Assembly (NCBI GenBank): GCA_949878535.1 | Contig: CATLAS010000016.1 | Span: 1 to 9,150 of the forward strand | DNA from: an uncultured Eubacteriales bacterium | GTDB taxonomy: Bacteria > Bacillota > Clostridia > Oscillospirales > CAG-272 | Length of the DNA stretch: 9,150 nt | Direction: 5' to 3' | Shown here: positions 1-6,349 of the stretch, piece after piece | Layout of the letters: every line of letters starts with the position of its first letter | Numbering within the stretch: the stretch's first letter is position 1 | Position numbers and translations under genes: made by a program | The notes under the pieces: model-generated | What the model was told of the DNA's origin: nothing | Database searches by the model: none | The model's input: the letters and a program-made list of their open reading frames with translations, nothing else

Positions 1-293
1 ACTTATGACAGAGCGGCGCGTGCCGCGGGGGAACACACCTTCTCAAAGCGCCCGCAGCATCGTACAGCACGCCCCAATGGTTTTCGCATTCCCGTTTCAT
101 CAAATACAGTAATGGCGGTTGTTCCGGATTCGAACCGGATTCCCTTTTACATCTATTCAGTTCACAACTTTTCAAACCGTATTTTCATTATCCGATATTC
201 AATTTTGTTGATAGGTCTTTGACCTGCGGTTATTCTATCATATTTTACCAGTTTCGTCAATGCACACTTGTGTAAGAAAAAACGGAACAATAG
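1..293. other. left edge, no gene assigned
   Basis: I see no supportable gene here. The first ~110 bases are GC-rich and the rest is AT-rich, so a boundary may lie inside. Plus frame 1 is open from the edge to a TGA at 229-231, and the minus strand is open for about 58 codons ending at 3-5. Neither frame has a ribosome site, and neither product resembles a family I know. A palindromic stretch at about 123-142, centred on TTCGAA, resembles a tRNA T-arm, but no other tRNA arms can be found around it. It could be the end of an upstream gene or of an element. Confidence 0.3.
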
Positions 294-597
294 CAAGTTT
301 GTACAAATAAAAAGGCTCCCCCGGCAAAGGAGTCTGCAAACTACGGAAAAAAGGCTCCCCCCGGCAAAGGGAGCTGTCGCGCCGCAGATTTCACTAAACT
401 TCATAGCCTCCCTTGTGCAAAGGGAGGTGGCACGCCGTAGGCGTGTCGGAGGGATTGTCTGCATATGCTGCCGATTTGTTGATTCTTCAAAATGATAGTA
501 GGACAATCCCTCACCCGCTATCGCGGGAGCTCCCTTTGCACAAGGGAGCCTTACAAAGTCTGCGAAAACTGATTTGGTATTCTTCTAAATAAAAATT
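294..597 (+). repeat. dispersed hairpin-rich repeat, copy A
   Basis: This is a non-coding repeat built from nested inverted repeats. In order: hairpin CCTCCCTT/AAGGGAGG (407-414 with 420-427), hairpin CACGCC/GGCGTG (431-436 with 440-445), an 11-bp arm GAGGGATTGTC (449-459), and a spacer of about 42 nt. The complementary arm GACAATCCCTC (502-512) follows, then hairpin CCCGC/GCGGG (514-518 with 523-527) and hairpin GCTCCCTT/AAGGGAGC (529-536 with 542-549). Positions 406-595 align without gaps to copy B exactly 600 bases downstream, with roughly 23 mismatches counted by eye. Relative to B, copy A has about 50 extra bases on its left, which look like a local duplication of the AAAAAGGCTCCCCC motif (310-330 and 350-371). 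Open frames inside it on both strands are by-products of the repeat. Confidence 0.85.
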
Positions 598-660
598 AAA
601 ATCCACTCTATTGAACACACATTTTCTTTTTTGATGTGCTAAACTTATATCAATCAAAAG

Positions 661-687
661 AAATTTAGCTCAATTTGAGCTAAATTT
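661..687. promoter_or_regulatory. 27-bp perfect palindrome upstream of the RHH gene
   Basis: Two 13-base arms, AAATTTAGCTCAA and its exact complement, flank one T. The dyad lies 65 bases before the ribbon-helix-helix start codon and ends just before or over the weak -35 of the possible promoter. RHH repressors commonly bind such inverted repeats and autoregulate, so an operator is the leading idea. It is AT-rich with no T-run after the stem, so it is a poor terminator. Confidence 0.5.
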
Positions 688-709
688 CAATAACGCAAAT
701 TGAATTCGA

Positions 710-715
710 TATAAT
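710..715 (+). promoter_or_regulatory. possible -10 box for the RHH gene
   Basis: TATAAT matches the -10 consensus and lies 36 bases before the start codon at 752. The -35 is weak: TTCAAT at 686-691 with an 18-base spacer is the best I can find, and it overlaps the end of the 661-687 palindrome. That arrangement would suit repression from the palindrome. Confidence 0.45.
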
Positions 716-751
716 TACTGATAATTACTACACATCTTATGGAGGCAATCT

Positions 752-928
752 ATGTTCAGAATAGACAGCAGATTCATCAATGCAAACATTGCAAGAACAA
801 TCCGATTTACAGAAAATTTATTTGAACAATTAAGCCAAATCGCTTTTTACAACAATATGTCGTTTAATGCAGTGGTTTTACAATGCTGCAAATATGCTTT
901 GGATCATTACGAAAAAGACAATCCATAA
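752..928 (+). CDS. small ribbon-helix-helix (Arc-type) DNA-binding protein
   Basis: This 58-residue protein has the shape of an Arc/MetJ-type ribbon-helix-helix regulator. A basic beta-strand region (about residues 14-21, ARTIRFTE) is followed by helix A (about 22-34, LFEQLSQIA), a turn at NNMS, and helix B (about 39-54, ending KYALDHY). Such proteins dimerise through the strand and insert it into the DNA major groove. The start is set by GGAGG at 741-745, six bases before the ATG, and the coding region ends at a TAA only 16 bases before repeat B. No toxin or partner gene adjoins it; it stands alone between two direct repeat copies. The palindrome at 661-687 is a plausible autoregulatory site. 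Its target is unknown. The fold call rests on residue pattern only. Confidence 0.7.
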   Translation: MFRIDSRFINANIARTIRFTENLFEQLSQIAFYNNMSFNAVVLQCCKYALDHYEKDNP

Positions 929-944
929 ATTGGAAGGAAATTTC

Positions 945-1197
945 CAAGTTTGCACAAACAAAAAGGCCCCCCAGAAAAGGGAGTCTGGCAAACTACAAAC
1001 AAAAAGCCTCCCTTGTGCAAAGGGAGGTGGCTCGGCGCAGCCGTGACGGAGGGATTGTCTGCACACACTGCCGATTTGTATATCCTGCAAAATGAATGTA
1101 TAACAATCCCTCACCCGCTATCGCGGGAGCTCCCTTTGCACAAGGGAGCCTGATGAAGTCTGCAAAAACTGATATTGTATTCTCCTAAATAAAAATT
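945..1197 (+). repeat. dispersed hairpin-rich repeat, copy B
   Basis: Second copy, in the same orientation as A. It has the same plan: hairpin CCTCCCTT/AAGGGAGG (1007-1027), CGGC/GCCG hairpin (1033-1036 with 1040-1043), GGGATTGT arm, spacer, ACAATCCC arm (1103-1110), CCCGC/GCGGG hairpin and GCTCCCTT/AAGGGAGC hairpin (1129-1149). Similarity to A extends past the hairpins on both sides, to the motif CAAGTTT on the left and CTAAATAAAAATT on the right, so the unit is larger than its stem-loops. It ends just after the stop side of the GH25 lysozyme gene (1205), where its hairpins could act as a transcription end for that gene. Confidence 0.85.
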
Positions 1198-1204
1198 CCG
1201 GGCA

Positions 1205-2425
1205 TTATCCTATTGAAATTACTTCCGTCGCCGGATCAAAGGAAATCCTTGTTCCGCTGCTGACCTTTCCATACAGCCAGGTCCCCGCTGTGCCGTGCCC
1301 GGACAATACAAATCCGCCCGCGGGGATTACCATATTTCCCTGACCGTATACAGGTCGTTCAAACGCCTTGCCGTCTGCGCCAACGCCAACTTCAAACCCA
1401 TGGGGATTAGTGCCCGTACTCCTGCCCCGGTTATATAAAATCAACTGATCGGTTCCCCGCCCAGTATTTACGCCGTTTACGGTACGCCAGATCCCCTCTG
1501 TAGCGATCACTCGGTTGTTTTCAATGCGAACCTTATAATTCTCCCGCACGTGGCTGTACAGCCATACGCCTGCCGTGCCGTGTCCAGACAACACATAGCC
1601 ACCGGAAGGCTTTTTCATGTTGCCAACCCCATATATAGGATTGCTGAGCGCAATGCCGTTTCTGTCAATGCCTACCTCAAATCCGTATTTGTTGGTTCCT
1701 GTATATTCGCTTGTATACCGTACCAGTGTATCCACTGCTCTGCCGATATTGGTGCCCGCCAGATATCCCTCTGCACCGCTTCCGCCGGAAACTGCATATC
1801 CGTTTTTCCCCGCTGCGCGGATTCTACTTGGATAGTCTGCAATCATATAGTTCTGATCGCACACCACGCCTGCAACGATATTAGAACGGAGCAAATTGGT
1901 TTCGCCGCCGAACTGCCACATTCCCAAAAGAGACAAGGGAGTATAGTCACACTGCCGCGCCCACTGCGCTACCCAATGGGCATAGGGGGATAATTCCTCA
2001 TCATATAGATTTGAATGAAAGAACGATGTGGATGAATAAATCCCCACCCAAAAATTACGCTCCTCTAAATATGTGCACCATGCTTTTACCACATCGGTAA
2101 GCCTCCGTTTTCCCAGTGCACGCAGCGTATTATCTTCTACGTCCAGATACACCGGCAAATCAAACTGCCGGCCCTTCAATACATTATTATATAAGAACTC
2201 TGCTTCCTGCCGGGCTGCATCGGTTGTCGTTGCCATGCAGTACTGATACACGCCACGATGCAGCCCAGCTGCCTGTGCCGCGGTATAATACTGATCAAAT
2301 CTTGCATCCTTTCCGGTGGAATATGCCCCTCTCAAAATTGCAAACTGCGCGCCTTCCTGCGCTGCCCTTTGAAAATTGAAATCGCCCTGCCATTTGGACA
2401 CGTCGATTCCAAAAATATATGCCAT
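1205..2425 (-). CDS. GH25 (Chalaropsis-type) lysozyme with two tandem C-terminal domains
   Basis: Predicted peptidoglycan N-acetylmuramidase of 406 residues. The GH25 domain spans about residues 3-200. FGIDVSKWQG (5-14) carries the first active-site Asp8, LRGAYSTG follows, and YLDVED (93-98) supplies Asp95 and Glu97, the expected catalytic pair. The C-terminal part has two copies of a ~75-residue module (about 228-302 and 322-396), each ending GGxVLSGHGTAGxWLY, which I do not recognise by name; cell-wall binding is inference. The ATG at 2425 is preferred because GAGGA lies about seven bases upstream; an in-frame extension of 22 residues is Cys-rich and lacks a ribosome site. There is no signal peptide, as in phage endolysins that need a holin. 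It follows the small membrane protein gene by 111 bases on the same strand. Confidence 0.9.
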   Translation of the reverse strand: MAYIFGIDVSKWQGDFNFQRAAQEGAQFAILRGAYSTGKDARFDQYYTAAQAAGLHRGVYQYCMATTTDAARQEAEFLYNNVLKGRQFDLPVYLDVEDNTLRALGKRRLTDVVKAWCTYLEERNFWVGIYSSTSFFHSNLYDEELSPYAHWVAQWARQCDYTPLSLLGMWQFGGETNLLRSNIVAGVVCDQNYMIADYPSRIRAAGKNGYAVSGGSGAEGYLAGTNIGRAVDTLVRYTSEYTGTNKYGFEVGIDRNGIALSNPIYGVGNMKKPSGGYVLSGHGTAGVWLYSHVRENYKVRIENNRVIATEGIWRTVNGVNTGRGTDQLILYNRGRSTGTNPHGFEVGVGADGKAFERPVYGQGNMVIPAGGFVLSGHGTAGTWLYGKVSSGTRISFDPATEVISIG

Positions 2426-2536
2426 TTTCAGTTCCTCACTTTCAATAATTCTGCGGCATACACAATGCCGGCACACAGATGCATTTTTCATTTCTGCATC
2501 TATGTACCGGTACTGTGCAATAATAATATGTAAACA

Positions 2537-2794
2537 TCAATCCTTTACGGATTCTTCCAACCTTACAATACGAATTTCCTGGGCCTGCAGGGCGTCCGAC
2601 AGTTCTGCAACACCTCCGTATAATTCCTCATGCTCCTCCTGATTTTCTGTAGTCAGCGCAGTTAAGGTACTGTTGAGATTTTCCACAGAACAATTCAGCT
2701 TTGTCAGGGTGCGGGACAAATCATACACGATCTTTCCCGTGCCGATCCCTGCCGAAGTAAGCGTAATCAACCCCGCAACAACCTCCCAAGTCAT
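2537..2794 (-). CDS. small membrane-anchored coiled-coil protein, possible holin partner
   Basis: This is an 85-residue protein. Residues about 4-22 (EVVAGLITLTSAGIGTGKI) form one moderately hydrophobic segment that could cross the membrane. Residues about 26-84 are a charged, heptad-like coiled coil ending in IRIVRLEESV. Similar one-segment coiled-coil proteins often sit directly before endolysin genes in clostridial prophages and are called holin-like or lysis-associated. Here it precedes the GH25 lysozyme on the same strand. The start at MTWEVV was chosen because AAAGGA lies nine bases upstream; the ATG nine bases earlier almost touches that site. The frame stays open further upstream, but that extension runs back through the copper promoter and is unlikely to be translated. 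The holin role is inferred from context only. Confidence 0.6.
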   Translation of the reverse strand: MTWEVVAGLITLTSAGIGTGKIVYDLSRTLTKLNCSVENLNSTLTALTTENQEEHEELYGGVAELSDALQAQEIRIVRLEESVKD

Positions 2795-2886
2795 ATTTCT
2801 CATTCCTTTCTTTTCATGTCCCCGCTGTATACGTTCGGTACTATTATTGTATTCCCGTCCTCGTCCGGTTGCGACTGCAGGTATGC

Positions 2887-2899
2887 TTATGTTACATAA
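2887..2899. promoter_or_regulatory. short dyad in the divergent intergenic region
   Basis: TTATGT and ACATAA flank a single T, between the minus-strand lysis pair and the plus-strand copper promoter. No clear minus-strand -35/-10 pair could be found near it. It may be an operator for the lysis genes or chance in AT-rich DNA. Confidence 0.2.
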
Positions 2900-2927
2900 A
2901 ATACAATATTTTTTCTCCCCACAGGGG

Positions 2928-2956
2928 TTGACAAATACCCATATGGGGTATATAAT
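2928..2956 (+). promoter_or_regulatory. consensus promoter of the copper operon
   Basis: TTGACA (2928-2933), a 17-base spacer and TATAAT (2951-2956) form a perfect sigma-70/sigma-A promoter. Transcription would begin near 2963. The spacer is almost entirely filled by a CsoR-type inverted repeat, so bound repressor would block polymerase directly. The first gene downstream is csoR, about 380 bases away across repeat copy C. Confidence 0.88.
2935..2951. promoter_or_regulatory. CsoR operator 1 (in promoter spacer)
   Basis: ATACCC-ATATG-GGGTAT is an inverted repeat with the C-tract/G-tract form and spacing of known CsoR copper operators, such as the one before copZA in Bacillus. It lies between the -35 and -10 boxes. 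A csoR gene downstream supports the call. Apo-CsoR would bind; Cu(I)-CsoR would release. Confidence 0.85.
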
Positions 2957-2961
2957 CAATG

Positions 2962-2988
2962 TATAAATACCCATCCGGGGTATTTATA
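2962..2988. promoter_or_regulatory. CsoR operator 2 (at the transcription start)
   Basis: Two 11-base arms, TATAAATACCC and GGGTATTTATA, flank the five bases ATCCG. The core ATACCC-5-GGGTAT has the same spacing as operator 1, and the two centres lie 32 bases apart, about three helical turns. The site covers the expected transcription start. Tandem sites on one DNA face would allow cooperative binding. Confidence 0.75.
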
Positions 2989-3001
2989 TCCAGTTAGGGT
3001 C

Positions 3002-3282
3002 CCCAGTAAAAAGGGATGACCCGCAGCAAACTTTCACCAAACCATATAAGCCTCCTTTGTGCAAAAGGAGGTGGCGCGGCGTTAGCCGTGACGGAGGAAT
3101 TGCTATACTATCATTTTGCAGGATGTACAAATCGGCAGTATGTTTTAACAACCCCTCCGTCTCACCTACGGTGAGCCACCTCCCCTTGCACAGGGGAGAC
3201 TTTGGAAAAATGGAGACGCTGCGCAGCGCCACCTCCTTTTTGCTGGGAGGAGGCTTATAACACAATAACTCCCTTTACTGGG
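3002..3282 (-). repeat. dispersed hairpin-rich repeat, copy C (inverted, divergent)
   Basis: Third family member. Its central 28 bases (3111-3138) are the reverse complement of the core of B (1068-1095) with a single mismatch, so it lies in the opposite orientation. Hairpins: CCTCCTTT/AAAGGAGG (3051-3058 with 3064-3071), CGGC/GCCG (3077-3080 with 3085-3088), CTCACC/GGTGAG (3161-3166 with 3170-3175), CTCCCC/GGGGAG (3180-3185 with 3193-3198), and the palindrome CGCTGCGCAGCG (3217-3228). Imperfect outer inverted repeats, CCCAGTAAAAAGGGA (3002-3016) and TCCCTTTACTGGG (3270-3282), may mark its ends. It occupies most of the csoR leader between the operators and the gene. Confidence 0.8.
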
Positions 3283-3340
3283 AAAATCAATGTAAGCAAA
3301 CAACTCTCGCCGCATAAAGCGGCAGAACAGGAGAAACAAT

Positions 3341-3643
3341 ATGGATAAAGAAAACTGCACCTGTCGGCACAAAGCCAAAGAGAGAGATGCAGAAATGCTG
3401 CGCAGTCTCCAAAACCGACTCAGCCGCATTATTGGACAGCTTGGCGGCATCCAAAAAATGTTGGACGACAACCGCTACTGCGGCGATATACTGATGCAGA
3501 CGGCAGCAGCAGAGCGTGCGCTGCAAAGCTTCAGCTATCTGGTGTTGCAGGAACATTTGGAAACCTGCGTGGCAGAGGAGCTTTCCAAAGGAAATACAGC
3601 AATCGTAGCTGAAGCAGTGGAACTGATCAAAAAATTAAAATAA
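3341..3643 (+). CDS. csoR: copper-sensing repressor CsoR
   Basis: This 100-residue all-helical repressor belongs to the CsoR/RcnR family. The Cu(I)-binding triad is present with correct spacing: Cys47 (in RYCGDI), His72 and Cys76 (in EHLETC), matching Cys-x24-His-x3-Cys of characterised CsoR proteins. The helical core RLSRIIGQLGGIQKML (26-41) is typical. The N-terminus adds Cys6, Cys8 and His10, which might bind metal as well, but that is only a possibility. AGGAG at 3329-3333 lies seven bases before the ATG. The gene stops 11 bases before the copper ATPase, whose ribosome site overlaps the csoR stop region, so the two are co-transcribed. Two matching operators upstream imply autoregulation by copper. 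Confidence 0.93.
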   Translation: MDKENCTCRHKAKERDAEMLRSLQNRLSRIIGQLGGIQKMLDDNRYCGDILMQTAAAERALQSFSYLVLQEHLETCVAEELSKGNTAIVAEAVELIKKLK

Positions 3644-3654
3644 AGGAGGCGCGC

Positions 3655-6237
3655 ATGACAAAAGGTACTTTTCAAGTAACGGGCATGACCTGCGCGGCAT
3701 GTCAGGCAAATGTTACCCGGCGCGTGAGCAAAATCGACGGCGTGTCAGAAGTGGACGTAAATCTGCTGTCTGGACGGATGCAGCTTCTGTATGAACCAGA
3801 TAAAACCAATCCGGTCGCAATCGCTGCCGCCGTAAAAGAGATTGGATACGGTGCATCTTTTGCCCAGGATACAGATAATAACGCACCGGACTTCACCCGA
3901 TCCTGGCAGGAAAGACGGGAACGGGAAGCCGCAGAACAGGCAGCACTGCGCCGCAGGCTGCTTTGGTCGACGATCATCCTGATTCCGCTGATGTATCTTT
4001 CCATGGGTCCCATGCTCTCCCTGCCCCTTCCGCCTTTTTTTGCTGGAGCAGAAAACGTGCTGGTCTATGCACTGACCCAATTATTTCTTACCCTGCCGGT
4101 AATGCTCATCAACAACAAATTTTTCCGTCAGGGCATAAAAGCACTCTGGAAGCGTTCACCCAACATGGATTCCCTTATCGCGCTGGGATCCACAGCAGCA
4201 CTGCTATACAGTATCTATGCTATCTATCAGATGGCATGGGCGGCAGGAAGAGGCATGCTGGATGCCCACATGGCACATTCCCTCTACTTTGAAGCTTGTG
4301 CCATGATTCTCACCCTGGTCACCGCAGGCAAGTATTTGGAAGCACGTTCCAAGTCCAAAACCACTGCCGCACTTGACAAGATGATGGATCTGGCACCTGC
4401 TACTGCCACCGTAATCCGTGAGAAGGGAGAGGAAGTAATCCCTGCCCGGGAAATTGTTGTAGGAGATGTAATCCTGATTCGTCCGGGAGACAGCATTCCC
4501 GCTGACGGAACGGTGATCAGCGGAAGCGGTTATGTAGATCAGGCAGCTATCACCGGCGAAAGCATTCCGGTAGAGGTAGGCGTCGGCAGTGAAGTAATCT
4601 GCGCCACGGTAAACCAAAATGGAACATTCCGTTTTACTGCCTCCAAAGTAGGTGCGGACACAACCCTTGCGCAAATGATTCGCCTTGTAGACGAAGCAGG
4701 CAGTTCCAAAGCGCCTGTTGCAAGACTGGCGGACAAAATCAGCGGCGTATTTGTACCGGTCGTAATTGGCATTGCTTTAATTACCGCAGTGGTATGGCTC
4801 CTTGCGGGCGCGGAGTTTTCCTTTGCCCTATCCTGCGCCATCGGCGTGCTAGTTGTATCCTGCCCCTGTGCGCTTGGACTAGCCACACCGGTTGCAATTA
4901 TGGCGGGAACAGGTCGGGCAGCAGAAATGGGAATTCTCATAAAATCCGCCAAAGGGCTGGAAACCCTGCACAGCGTTGATACAATCGTTCTGGATAAAAC
5001 TGGTACTGTCACCAGCGGACATCCAGCAGTGACAGATGCAGTTGTATTGGATTCTACTCTTTCCCGTAAGGACTTCCTTCGTCTGGCAGCCGCAGCGGAA
5101 GCAGGCAGCGAACATCCCCTTGCTGAAGCTGTGCTGGATTATGTACGAGGAGAAAATATAGAAATTCCCCAGGGAGAGTCCTTTGAGGCCATACCAGGGC
5201 GAGGCGTGCGCATTACCCTTTCCGGAAAAACGGTGCTTGCAGGAAATGCAGCATTTCTTTCGGAAGAAGGGCTGCAGCAGTCCGATCCCTCCGGAATGGA
5301 GAAAAGCCGCACACTGCTGGATCAGCTTTCATCTCAGGGAAAAACACCAATCCTGTTTGCATTAGATAAAAAAATTGCCGGAATCATTGCAGCAGCAGAC
5401 ACAGTGCGTCCCACCAGCAAAGCCGCTATTGAAACCTTCCACAAAATGGGGCTCCATGTAGTCATGCTTACAGGAGATAATGAGCAGGTTGCAAAAGCAG
5501 TAGCAGCACAAATGGGGATAGAAGAAGTCATCGCCGGCGTACTGCCCACTGGAAAGGAAGCAAGCATCCGCACCCTGCAGGAACAAGGACGTACCGTAGC
5601 CATGGCAGGAGACGGCATCAATGACGCACCCGCGCTGGTGCGGGCAGATGTAGGTATCGCTGTAGGAGCCGGCACAGATATTGCCATGGACTCTGCAGAC
5701 GTCGTTCTCATGAAAGACACCCTGTTGGATGCAGCTCGGGCAATCTCCCTGAGCCGCGCCGTGCTGCGCAATATCCGCATGAACCTGTTCTGGGCATTTT
5801 TCTACAATGTACTTGGCATTCCTGTGGCAGCAGGCGTGCTGTACCCTGCGCTGGGGCTGCTGCTCAGTCCTATGCTGTGCGCCGCAGCGATGAGCGTCAG
5901 CTCCCTGTGCGTAGTGACTAACGCCCTGCGTCTGCGTTTCTTTAAAGATAAAATAGTTAGCAATAACGAAACAAGTAAACCTGGCGGCGATTTGCCGCCT
6001 GAAACAAAAGGAGATAATAAAATGGAAAAAGTTTTGACAGTAGAAGGTATGATGTGTGGGCACTGCAAAGCCCATGTAGAAAAGGCACTGGCAGACCTTA
6101 CTGGCGTTACCTCTGCCCAAGTGAATCTGGAAAAGAAAACAGCAACGGTGGCATTGTCCGAGAACGTGCCGGACGATGTTCTGAAAAACGCTGTGGAGCA
6201 GGCTGGGTATACAGTAACTGCGATTGCAGGAAAGTAA
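3655..6237 (+). CDS. copA: Cu(+)-exporting P1B ATPase CopA fused in frame to a CopZ-like domain
   Basis: This 860-residue inner-membrane pump expels Cu(I) using ATP. An N-terminal heavy-metal domain carries GMTCAAC (Cys13, Cys16). The membrane copper site is CPC at 403-405 in SCPCALGLATP. Cytosolic motifs are TGES (300-303), DKTGT with the phosphorylated Asp447, SEHP with His487, and GDGINDAP (from Asp653). YNVLGIP and MSVSSLCVVTNALRLR supply the later membrane-site residues expected of a P1B-1 (Cu+) pump. The ATPase proper ends near residue 768. A low-complexity linker (about 769-789) leads to a second metal domain with GMMCGHC (Cys801, Cys804). A C-terminal metal domain of this sort is unusual. 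The linker DNA looks like an old intergenic region with its own ribosome site. AAAGGAGG at 3642-3649 precedes the ATG by five bases. Confidence 0.93.
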   Translation: MTKGTFQVTGMTCAACQANVTRRVSKIDGVSEVDVNLLSGRMQLLYEPDKTNPVAIAAAVKEIGYGASFAQDTDNNAPDFTRSWQERREREAAEQAALRRRLLWSTIILIPLMYLSMGPMLSLPLPPFFAGAENVLVYALTQLFLTLPVMLINNKFFRQGIKALWKRSPNMDSLIALGSTAALLYSIYAIYQMAWAAGRGMLDAHMAHSLYFEACAMILTLVTAGKYLEARSKSKTTAALDKMMDLAPATATVIREKGEEVIPAREIVVGDVILIRPGDSIPADGTVISGSGYVDQAAITGESIPVEVGVGSEVICATVNQNGTFRFTASKVGADTTLAQMIRLVDEAGSSKAPVARLADKISGVFVPVVIGIALITAVVWLLAGAEFSFALSCAIGVLVVSCPCALGLATPVAIMAGTGRAAEMGILIKSAKGLETLHSVDTIVLDKTGTVTSGHPAVTDAVVLDSTLSRKDFLRLAAAAEAGSEHPLAEAVLDYVRGENIEIPQGESFEAIPGRGVRITLSGKTVLAGNAAFLSEEGLQQSDPSGMEKSRTLLDQLSSQGKTPILFALDKKIAGIIAAADTVRPTSKAAIETFHKMGLHVVMLTGDNEQVAKAVAAQMGIEEVIAGVLPTGKEASIRTLQEQGRTVAMAGDGINDAPALVRADVGIAVGAGTDIAMDSADVVLMKDTLLDAARAISLSRAVLRNIRMNLFWAFFYNVLGIPVAAGVLYPALGLLLSPMLCAAAMSVSSLCVVTNALRLRFFKDKIVSNNETSKPGGDLPPETKGDNKMEKVLTVEGMMCGHCKAHVEKALADLTGVTSAQVNLEKKTATVALSENVPDDVLKNAVEQAGYTVTAIAGK
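6022..6237 (+). CDS. copZ: nested CopZ-like copper chaperone from an internal start
   Basis: An internal ATG in the copA frame would give a 71-residue heavy-metal-associated protein, the normal length of free CopZ. It starts MEKVLTVEGMMCGHC, with the Cu(I)-binding cysteines at 12 and 15 of the short form. AAAGGAG at 6007-6013 with an eight-base spacer is as good a ribosome site as that of copA itself. A small GC hairpin (GGCGGC/GCCGCC, 5983-5999) stands just upstream. CopZ normally carries Cu(I) to CopA and to CsoR. I infer that both the fusion and the free chaperone are made. The alternative is that the internal site is a relic of once-separate genes and only the fusion is made. Confidence 0.65.
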   Translation: MEKVLTVEGMMCGHCKAHVEKALADLTGVTSAQVNLEKKTATVALSENVPDDVLKNAVEQAGYTVTAIAGK

Positions 6238-6267
6238 AAAGATCCTGACAAATTTTATCCAAGGTCA

Positions 6268-6296
6268 TTGACAGTATCGGATGCCATGTGTATAAT
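6268..6296 (+). promoter_or_regulatory. consensus promoter of the nucleoside hydrolase gene
   Basis: TTGACA (6268-6273), exactly 17 bases, then TATAAT (6291-6296). It starts 31 bases after the copA stop, so the next gene has its own promoter and need not be part of the copper operon. Transcription would begin near 6303, giving a leader of about 80 nt with a strong hairpin. No CsoR-type dyad overlaps it. Confidence 0.85.
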
Positions 6297-6319
6297 AAAG
6301 CAAACGCATTATGCAAAAG

Positions 6320-6349
6320 TCCGCACCAAAGGGGTGCCTTTGGTGCGGA
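6320..6349 (+). terminator. leader hairpin: copA terminator or attenuator
   Basis: An 11-bp perfect stem, TCCGCACCAAA with TTTGGTGCGGA, closes an eight-base loop GGGGTGCC. The following bases, TAAATTTT, are only a weak U-tract. It could end copper-operon transcripts. But it lies after the nucleoside hydrolase promoter, inside that gene's leader, so it would also act on that transcript. The inner GCACC (6323-6327) can pair instead with GGTGC at 6333-6337, a possible alternative fold. Confidence 0.5.

Noticed and set aside
110..145. tRNA gene on the minus strand, suggested by a T-arm-like TCCGG-TTCGAAT-CCGGA followed nearby by CCA
   Set aside because: No anticodon or D stem can be found in the required ~50 bases upstream, and the bases after the arm do not leave a proper acceptor, discriminator and CCA. 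It may be a tRNA fragment or chance.
162..506. Open frames on both strands over repeat copy A
   Set aside because: Their translations are just the repeat hairpins (LCKGRW- or VQREV-type strings). They lack ribosome sites and recur over copies B and C.
878..1153. Open frames over repeat copy B
   Set aside because: Same repeat-derived translations; one also overlaps the real RHH gene on the opposite strand.
1205..2794. Complete prophage around the lysozyme pair
   Set aside because: No capsid, tail, terminase, integrase or repressor gene is visible, only the two lysis-type genes.
2795..2974. N-terminal extension of the small coiled-coil protein to a start at 2974
   Set aside because: It would read back through the copper promoter and both operators, has no ribosome site, and adds a segment unlike the rest of the protein.
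294..3282. CRISPR array
   Set aside because: Only three widely spaced copies, one inverted, with internal hairpins. There are no short regular spacers and no cas genes.
2989..3340. Metal riboswitch in the csoR leader
   Set aside because: The leader structure is accounted for by the dispersed repeat, and control by CsoR operators is sufficient. No known riboswitch core was recognised.
2984..3471. Open frames over repeat copy C and antisense to csoR
   Set aside because: They are repeat translations or shadows of csoR, whose ligand triad and ribosome site make its frame secure.
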